Source: Spirochaeta sp.
GTDB taxonomy: Bacteria > Spirochaetota > Spirochaetia > UBA9216
NCBI GenBank assembly: GCA_003454605.1
Contig: DMKD01000318.1
Location: 5,562 to 33,648, forward strand
Direction: 5' to 3'
DNA: 28,087 nt
Below, one piece after another: positions 22,797-28,087 of the stretch; positions within the stretch are counted from its first letter, which is position 1, and each line of letters opens with the position of its first letter. The position numbers and the translations under genes are program-made. The notes beneath the pieces are model-generated. The model was not told the DNA's origin. It worked only from the letters and a program-made list of their open reading frames with translations, and made no database searches.

Positions 22797-24287
22797 ATGA
22801 AGAGAACAGTATTTTTCATACTATTGTTCACAATCCTGCTGACCATGGGCAGCTATTCAGACAAATCTGATTCAGCCTCGCCGGAAGTTTATATAATACC
22901 TATCAACGGCGACATAGACCGCTCACTTACAGTGTTCATCAGACGCAGTATAGATGCCGCAGAAACCGAAGACGCCAGTATAATCATCTTTGAAATCAAC
23001 ACATTCGGAGGCAGGGTAGATTCAGCACTCCAAATCGCGACATTGATCGGAAGCGCCGATGCTGAGACCATAGCCTATATTCCCGCACTGCCCGAATCAA
23101 CCGGCGTCAGCTGGTCGGCAGGCGCACTGATCAGCTTCTCATGCAGCAGCATATATATGGCGCCCGGCACCTCTATGGGAGCAGCGGCTCCCGTCTATCA
23201 AGGGGCCGAAGGCATGGAGATGGCAGAAGAAAAAACAGTCAGTGCCGTACGTGCACAAATGGCCGCCCTCGCCGAAAAAAACGGCTACCCTAAGGCTGCA
23301 GCCCTTGCCATGGTTGATTCAGACATTGTGCTCGTCGAAGTTGAAATCGATGGAGAGCTGCAGCTGGTTTCAGGAGATGAACTCGAACTCCTTGAGGAAG
23401 AAGCCCTCGATGCCGGCAGCACATTCAAAAAGGGCCGGACAATATCAGCCGAAGGAAAGCTACTTACGCTGACAGCTAATGAGATGCTTAAATACGGAAT
23501 CAGCTCAGGAGCGCCGTCAACCCGTGAAGATCTCTTTGAGCTGCTTGAACTCAACAACCCCGACACCACAGAGGCGGAGTCGACTACGCCTGACAGGCTG
23601 ATTGCGCTTATTACCGGAAATGCACTGACAACTATACTGATAATGCTCGGACTCGGTGCACTCTACATGGAGATAACCAGCCCGGGTTTCGGAATTCCCG
23701 GAACCCTCGCCATTACTATATTCGCAGTAATTTTCATCTCAAACGGGATGCTTGGATATGTTGGCTCACTTGAAATACTGTTGTTTGCGGTCGGCATCGT
23801 TCTGCTCATTGTAGAAATTTTCCTGATACCGGGCTTCGGAGCCGCAGGCATCTCAGGAATCCTTCTGATAGCCGCGTCGCTTCTGCTGTCGCAGCAGGGT
23901 TTTATATTGCCGGAATTCGAATGGCAGGCCGAACTGCTGAAGCGTAATCTGCTTATAGTAGGAACAGGCATATTCGGATCAATTATTCTGATGGCGATAC
24001 TCATACAACTATTCCCACGGGTAGGAATGTTCAACCGCCTAATTCTGCAGACGAGCCAAGACCAGGATGACGGCTACAGCCTGCAGGATCCGGAGATCAC
24101 TGCGTCAAGACTCGGAAAAAGCGGCAAAGCGATCACAACTCTCCGTCCTTCGGGGAAAGCGGTCTTCGACGGTGAAACAATAGTTGTCGAAACCGATGGC
24201 GAATATGTCGAAGCAGACACCGAAGTTAAAATTATCGCCGCTGATTCAAACCGGATTATAGTTAAAAAGCTTACTGAGGAAGTGTAA
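22797..24287 (+). CDS. Long-form NfeD membrane serine protease-like protein
   Basis: 496 residues. A signal-like helix (4-20) precedes a ClpP-class serine protease domain outside the membrane: VYIIPINGDIDRSL, FEINTFGGRVDSAL, SWSAGALISF with catalytic Ser107, GTSMGAAAPV, and Lys146 in EEKTVSAVRAQM as the base. About four to five helices follow (ILIMLGLGALYMEITSPGFG; IVLLIVEIFLIPGFGAAGIS) and then a cytoplasmic OB-fold domain (about 430-496, SGKAITTLRPSGKAVFDGE). In archaeal PH1510 the same Ser/Lys pair cleaves the C-terminal part of a stomatin, and genes of this type sit next to SPFH-protein genes, as here. AGGA is ten bases before the ATG. Confidence 0.93.
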   Translation: MKRTVFFILLFTILLTMGSYSDKSDSASPEVYIIPINGDIDRSLTVFIRRSIDAAETEDASIIIFEINTFGGRVDSALQIATLIGSADAETIAYIPALPESTGVSWSAGALISFSCSSIYMAPGTSMGAAAPVYQGAEGMEMAEEKTVSAVRAQMAALAEKNGYPKAAALAMVDSDIVLVEVEIDGELQLVSGDELELLEEEALDAGSTFKKGRTISAEGKLLTLTANEMLKYGISSGAPSTREDLFELLELNNPDTTEAESTTPDRLIALITGNALTTILIMLGLGALYMEITSPGFGIPGTLAITIFAVIFISNGMLGYVGSLEILLFAVGIVLLIVEIFLIPGFGAAGISGILLIAASLLLSQQGFILPEFEWQAELLKRNLLIVGTGIFGSIILMAILIQLFPRVGMFNRLILQTSQDQDDGYSLQDPEITASRLGKSGKAITTLRPSGKAVFDGETIVVETDGEYVEADTEVKIIAADSNRIIVKKLTEEV

Positions 24288-24288
24288 G

Positions 24289-24762
24289 ATGATATTGGCG
24301 ATTATATTGCTTCTGACCGGAATTGCTGCAATACTGCTTGAATTCTTTGTTCCTGCATTCGGACTGATCGGTATAATCGGCGGCGCAAGTATAATCGGCA
24401 GCATAATCTCGGCATTCAGATACAGCAGCATTGCAGGCGCAGTCTTCCTGACAGCATCACTGATAATAGTGCCTGCTCTGATGCTTATCTTTTTTAGAAT
24501 TTTTCCGAAAACATTCATCGGTAAAAAACTCATCCTGCATAGAAGGTTCGACCGGCAGGAGGGGTTCGAATCTACTGCCGCAGATTACAGCCTGCTTGAC
24601 GGAAAAACAGGAATTGCACAGACCGATCTGAGACCCTCAGGATCAATAGTAGTTGAAGATAATAAATACAGCGCAGTCACCGGCGGTGAATATATTGAAA
24701 AAGGCAGCCGGGTGAAAATTGTAAAAACCGCAGGCAGCAGAATAATAGTAACGGAGGCATAA
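24289..24762 (+). CDS. Short-form NfeD protein
   Basis: 157 residues. Two to three hydrophobic helices (residues 1-22, 25-45, 53-75: MILAIILLLTGIAAILLEFF, then PAFGLIGIIGGASIIGS) precede a C-terminal OB fold (about 95-157, LDGKTGIAQTDLRPSGSIVV; ITV ending). It lacks the protease domain of the long form. GAGG lies nine bases before the ATG, 1 bp after the long NfeD stop, and its own stop overlaps the floA start as TAATG. This tight packing implies a complex with FloA; short NfeD proteins are usual partners of flotillin-like proteins in bacteria. Confidence 0.92.
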   Translation: MILAIILLLTGIAAILLEFFVPAFGLIGIIGGASIIGSIISAFRYSSIAGAVFLTASLIIVPALMLIFFRIFPKTFIGKKLILHRRFDRQEGFESTAADYSLLDGKTGIAQTDLRPSGSIVVEDNKYSAVTGGEYIEKGSRVKIVKTAGSRIIVTEA

Positions 24763-25763
24763 TGATGTTAATAGTTTATATTGTTTTAGGAGTTGTCGCC
24801 CTCGCGATAATTGCAATATTTATCCGGTTTTTCGGACTCTGGTTCAGAGCCCTCCTTTCAGGAGCACATATTACCATAGGCAGACTGATTGGAATGTGGA
24901 TAAGACGGGTAAACTCGCGGGTCATCGTTGACAGCCGCATCATGCTGACAAAGGCGGGAATTGCAACAGATTCCGACCTGCTCGAAACCCATTTTCTCGC
25001 CAGTGGTGATGTTATCAGCGTCAGTAAAGCCCTGGTTGCGGCGAACAAGGCGAACATCCCCCTCGACTTCAAACAAGCGGCAGCAATCGACCTTGCCGGC
25101 CGTGACGTGCTCGATGCCGTTAAAACAAGTGTAAACCCCAAAGTGATAGACTGCCCCAACCCCGAAAAGGGCCGTCATACTATTGATGCTGTGGCTAAGG
25201 ACGGCATTCAGCTGAGAGCCCGGGCAAGGGTAACCGTCCGCGCAAACATTGAACGTCTTGTCGGCGGAGCAACCGAAGAAACAATCATTGCCCGTGTCGG
25301 CGAAGGTATTGTTACGACGATAGGATCCGCAGAAACCTATAAAAACGTTCTCGAGAATCCCGACAACATCTCTAAAACAGTACTTCAGAAGGGTCTTGAT
25401 GCCGGTACTGCATTCGAGATTCTGTCGATTGATATCGCCGACGTTGATGTAGGCGAAAACATCGGTGCCAAACTTCAGGCCGATCAGGCCGAAGCCGACA
25501 AGAGACGATTCCAGGCTGTAGCCGAGCAGAGGCGGGCCGCGGCCCGTGCCCGGGAGCAGGAGATGTCAGCTCTTGTTGAAGAAAACAGAGCCAAGGTTGT
25601 TCTTGCCGAAGCCGAGATTCCAAAGGCTATTTCCGGCGCATTTGACAAGGGCAATCTGGGCATAATGGATTACTATAAAATGAGGAACATCCAGGCCGAT
25701 ACCGATATGCGTAAAAGCATAGGCGGTGAGGGCGAAGATGACGACGGCGGACGCGAGGAATAA
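24762..25763 (+). CDS. floA: Flotillin-like protein FloA (SPFH domain)
   Basis: 333 residues, the normal length. An N-terminal hydrophobic hairpin (about 1-45, IVYIVLGVVALAIIAIFIRF then WFRALLSGAHITIGRLIGMW) anchors it to the inner membrane. An SPFH core follows (DGIQLRARARVTVRANIERL; ARVGEGIVTTIGSAETYKNV), then a helical part rich in Glu-Ala (AEQRRAAARAREQEMSALVE) and the typical ending IPKAISGAFDKGNLGIMDYY. It scaffolds functional membrane microdomains. The ATG could be 24762 or 24765; GGAGG (24752-24756) is nearer an ideal distance from the second. It is translationally linked to the short NfeD gene. Confidence 0.95.
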   Translation: MMLIVYIVLGVVALAIIAIFIRFFGLWFRALLSGAHITIGRLIGMWIRRVNSRVIVDSRIMLTKAGIATDSDLLETHFLASGDVISVSKALVAANKANIPLDFKQAAAIDLAGRDVLDAVKTSVNPKVIDCPNPEKGRHTIDAVAKDGIQLRARARVTVRANIERLVGGATEETIIARVGEGIVTTIGSAETYKNVLENPDNISKTVLQKGLDAGTAFEILSIDIADVDVGENIGAKLQADQAEADKRRFQAVAEQRRAAARAREQEMSALVEENRAKVVLAEAEIPKAISGAFDKGNLGIMDYYKMRNIQADTDMRKSIGGEGEDDDGGREE

Positions 25764-25765
25764 CC

Positions 25766-26248
25766 GTGGACTTTCTTGATTCGATCTTTTCATTTGTCCC
25801 GCTGCTGATGATTATCCTTTTTGTGACAAGGATAATCAAAGCCAACAAAAAGAAACGGTCGAAACCAGAGGACACACCTCCTGCTGAAAAAAAGAAGCGG
25901 AAAAGACGGCTTGAATCTCTGCTGGATGATGGATTGGTCCGCATTCAGCAGCAGTTCGATAAGGCGGCAGACGGAGTGCTCAGGAAGGAAAAGGAACCGA
26001 AAGAGCAACAGACGAAACCTCCATCTCAGCCTGCACCGCACCTTGTAAGAATGCCCGAGAGGTCTCCGGAGCCGGAAAGTATAGGTGCGCTTAAAACAGC
26101 AAAGGCCGCCGAAGCAAATCGCAAAACGGCAGCTATGTCGGCGGAAGCTGTCGCCGACCGTCCTCGATCCAGGCTTCAAAAGCTTCCCGAATTGAAAAAA
26201 GCGATAGTATGGGCTGAAATTCTAGGAAAACCCAAGGGACTCGATTAG
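25766..26248 (+). CDS. Small membrane-anchored partner of the nfeD-floA operon, unknown function
   Basis: 160 residues, not assigned to a named family. One N-terminal helix (about 6-25, SIFSFVPLLMIILFVTRII) is followed by a strongly basic stretch (KANKKKRSK, KKKRKRR), a Pro- and Gln-rich low-complexity middle, and a C-terminal segment PELKKAIVWAEILGKPKGL that looks conserved: I recall similar AEILG-PK-like ends in short proteins from diverse bacteria. The topology puts the C-terminus in the cytoplasm. The start is GTG at 25766, 2 bp after the floA stop, with GAGG seven bases upstream. Position suggests it serves the flotillin system, as the third small gene does in some floA operons. Confidence 0.8.
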   Translation: MDFLDSIFSFVPLLMIILFVTRIIKANKKKRSKPEDTPPAEKKKRKRRLESLLDDGLVRIQQQFDKAADGVLRKEKEPKEQQTKPPSQPAPHLVRMPERSPEPESIGALKTAKAAEANRKTAAMSAEAVADRPRSRLQKLPELKKAIVWAEILGKPKGLD

Positions 26249-26434
26249 ACCTGCCGCAATTTGTAATGGACCCTGTAAATATAAATTAAATTATGATATC
26301 CTCCTCTGGCGACTGAATTAGTTGTACTTGGAGCTTGTAACCTGCGCAGCGGAAGAATCAGGCCCAGACTCTACACAATAAGATAAATGGGGAGTTCAGC
26401 AGAGCTGCCACGGGATAAAGGAGATGAAGAAATT

Positions 26435-27649
26435 ATGGACAAACACGTAATCTGTTTTAACGGAGGAAGCTCATCTATCAAGGTGGCTGTAAAGAAAGTT
26501 GATGGGAATAAGGTGGAATCAGTTGTAGATTTCAACTGCCAGGGGCTTGGAACAGCCGACGGTTATATTGATGTAAAGATGGACGGAAATAAAGAGAAGC
26601 TTGAAATGCCGATGGACGACCACAGCTCAGCACTCCATGCATTAACTGAAATTATCGGCGACCGCTTTCCTGATCTCAACATAGTGGCCGCTGGACATAG
26701 ATGTGTTCACGGCGGGCCGTCAATTACCGATTCGGTACTTATTGATGGACCGGACGGTAAAATCACCGGCTTCCTCAAAGAATATTCCGCCCTTGCGCCC
26801 CTGCACAACCCCGCGAACCTGCAGATTGTTCAGGCAGCACTGGCCGATCCCGTCTTCGGAAAGGTTCCGAATACAGGAATTTTCGACACCCAGTTTCACG
26901 CACGCATGCCTGAGTACGCAAAATATTATGCCGTACCCAAATCATGGATTGAAGATCACAACATCATGCGCTACGGCTTTCACGGAGCCTCATACACCTT
27001 CATCAGCAAACGTTTTGCCGAACTAAACGGACTCAGCGATGCTGATAACAATCTTGTGATTGCTCACCTCGGCAACGGTTGTTCAATGGCGAAGGTCGTT
27101 GCGGGCATCGGCGCCGACACGACGATGGGAACAACACCTCTGGAGGGTCTTGTCATGGGCACCCGAAGCGGCGATCTAGACCCTGGCGTGCTAGAGCTTA
27201 TGGCCAACAAGCTCAACACCAATATAACAGAAATTGTAAGAATCCTTAACAAAGAATCGGGTCTTTACGGCTTGTACAACAAGGACGGCATTAAAGAGAT
27301 GCATTTTATCCGTCAGGCCGCCCTCGAAGGTGATAAGGAGGCCGAACTAGTATTAGAAATTGCGGCCTACCGCGTCGCAAAATATTTCTCCAGCTATCTG
27401 GGAACCCTGGACAGTCCGAAGGGTATTGTCTTCACCGGTGGAATAGGTGAGAATGAAGGTTACTTCCGCAGTAAGGTTTTTGGTTTCATGAAGCTGTTCA
27501 ACTGGAAGATCGACGAAACTGCAAACGCGACACGAAGCGAAGAATGCATTGTAGCCGAAAGCGGTACTATTTCAGGGCTTAAAGCCTGGGTAATTCCGAC
27601 TGATGAAGAGAAGGTTTTTGCACTCGAGGCGATGCGTTACGTCAAATAG
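26435..27649 (+). CDS. ackA: Acetate kinase
   Basis: 404 residues, near the usual 400. It interconverts acetate plus ATP with acetyl phosphate plus ADP in the cytoplasm, yielding ATP in fermentation. Signatures: CFNGGSSSIK (7-16, Asn9), GHRCVHGGPSITDS (Arg and His of the active site), FDTQFHARMPEYAKYYAVP, RYGFHGASYTF, LVIAHLGNGCS, TTPLEGLVMGTRSGDLDPG and FTGGIGENEG. The frame is open 16 codons upstream, but family alignment places the start at MDKHVICF, with GGAG eleven bases before it. There is no pta next to it. In the 186-bp leader I see only a weak possible promoter (TGGACC 26267, TATGAT 26292, 19 bp apart). Confidence 0.97.
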   Translation: MDKHVICFNGGSSSIKVAVKKVDGNKVESVVDFNCQGLGTADGYIDVKMDGNKEKLEMPMDDHSSALHALTEIIGDRFPDLNIVAAGHRCVHGGPSITDSVLIDGPDGKITGFLKEYSALAPLHNPANLQIVQAALADPVFGKVPNTGIFDTQFHARMPEYAKYYAVPKSWIEDHNIMRYGFHGASYTFISKRFAELNGLSDADNNLVIAHLGNGCSMAKVVAGIGADTTMGTTPLEGLVMGTRSGDLDPGVLELMANKLNTNITEIVRILNKESGLYGLYNKDGIKEMHFIRQAALEGDKEAELVLEIAAYRVAKYFSSYLGTLDSPKGIVFTGGIGENEGYFRSKVFGFMKLFNWKIDETANATRSEECIVAESGTISGLKAWVIPTDEEKVFALEAMRYVK

Positions 27650-27661
27650 TATACAGATAGA

Positions 27662-28087
27662 TTAAGATCTGAAAGCAGTCGGGGTTCCCCATAATGAATC
27701 AACTAGATAATCGCTGTGTTGAATATACATTTCAGTCATTTTTTGCTGGTTCACCTTCACCTCTCGTTCCCTGGTATACTTCATAAAACCAAAAATGGTG
27801 AATACAGATGAAGAATATTATGCTGGCTTGAAAGATGATCAATCTTCACACCCGTCTGCTTAAATAACTCAATCTGCCTTCTTATCTCTACTTCAAACTC
27901 AGATAGAGCTACTTCATCAAGCCTCGGAATCAATTTATCAATCGTATAAAAATTACCGTTATCATCAACAAGGATCATCAGATACAGGGGAACCAGATGT
28001 AATGCTTAGATGCAGCCCAATATTAATATCCGGAAACATTTTGTCTAAATCAGAGATTTCTCCACATGCAGTGGGAAAGGTAACCAT
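27662..28087 (-). pseudogene. ChbG/YdjC-type carbohydrate deacetylase, frameshifted, 5' end outside the window
   Basis: Three reading frames on the minus strand join into one YdjC-like protein. Frame A (28087-27965) reads MFPDINIGLHLSITSGSPVS and stops. Frame B (27978-27781) reads LVDDNGNFYTIDKLIPRLDE, then EVEIRRQIELFKQTG and SSQHNILHLYSP, with the His pair of the metal site. Frame C (about 27800-27662) reads FGFMKYTRERE and HSDYLVDSLWG. The second break lies in CCATTTTTGG, where one more T would restore PFFGFMKY. Intact members start with the metal-binding NADDFG, which would lie to the right of the window. Either a real pseudogene or assembly indels in homopolymers. Family knowledge: these enzymes deacetylate chitooligosaccharides. 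Confidence 0.75.

Noticed and set aside
27681..27690. GGGGTTCCCC as an ackA terminator
   Set aside because: The stem would be four bp with a two-base loop, and no T-run follows; it also lies inside the pseudogene.
1..28087. Mobile element, prophage, CRISPR or toxin-antitoxin system
   Set aside because: I saw no transposase, integrase, repeat-spacer array or toxin-antitoxin pair; gene content is chromosomal and syntenic-looking.

Overview
The window looks like chromosomal DNA of a diderm (Gram-negative-type) bacterium. It has a Psp envelope-stress locus with a sigma-54 promoter, an SPII lipoprotein, a putatively exported metallopeptidase, an NfeD/flotillin operon, and core genes (pyrG, ackA, sbcCD). 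A spirochaete is my best guess from the gene mix, but nothing here proves the phylum. There is no rRNA, tRNA, CRISPR array, insertion sequence or prophage that I can see.

Layout. 1-3.5 kb (minus strand): pyrG, a HAD phosphatase and an MBL-fold hydrolase, then the 5' part of a peptide-ABC permease that runs off the left edge. 3.5-5.7 kb (minus): a helical protein, CysQ and a sulfotransferase. 5.7-8.0 kb (plus): a putatively exported HExxH protein and an HD-GYP protein. 8.0-12.8 kb (minus): sbcD, sbcC and a small protein made of two copies of a CQLG-ending module. 12.9-13.8 kb (plus): a family 2 glycosyltransferase. 13.8-16.0 kb (minus): pspF followed by an isochorismatase-fold hydrolase and an SGNH hydrolase. 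16.3-17.6 kb (plus): pspA-pspB-pspC. 17.7-19.5 kb (plus): an APC permease fused to a PTS EIIA domain. 19.6-21.2 kb (minus): CvfB-type S1 protein and an HEFAH protein. 21.4-22.7 kb (plus): a lipoprotein. 22.8-26.2 kb (plus): long NfeD, short NfeD, FloA and a small membrane-anchored partner. 26.4-27.6 kb (plus): ackA. 27.7-28.1 kb (minus): a frameshifted ChbG/YdjC-type pseudogene.

Most notable: the pspF/pspA intergenic region holds four copies of a 13-bp dyad, GGT-N7-ACC, spaced 20, 32 and 22 bp apart. Two overlap the predicted pspF promoter and two lie further upstream of a well-spaced sigma-54 promoter for pspABC. This reads as an autoregulatory array for PspF. Second, at least three and perhaps four genes (pyrG, the exported HExxH gene, the glycosyltransferase gene and pspF) have a -10 element ending only 6-8 nt before the ATG and no Shine-Dalgarno sequence, so they are probably leaderless, whereas operon-internal genes have good ribosome binding sites.

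Two large operons (psp and nfeD-floA) both concern membrane integrity. CysQ would remove the PAP that the adjacent sulfotransferase makes. Functions are assigned from motifs read by eye; no database search was possible.
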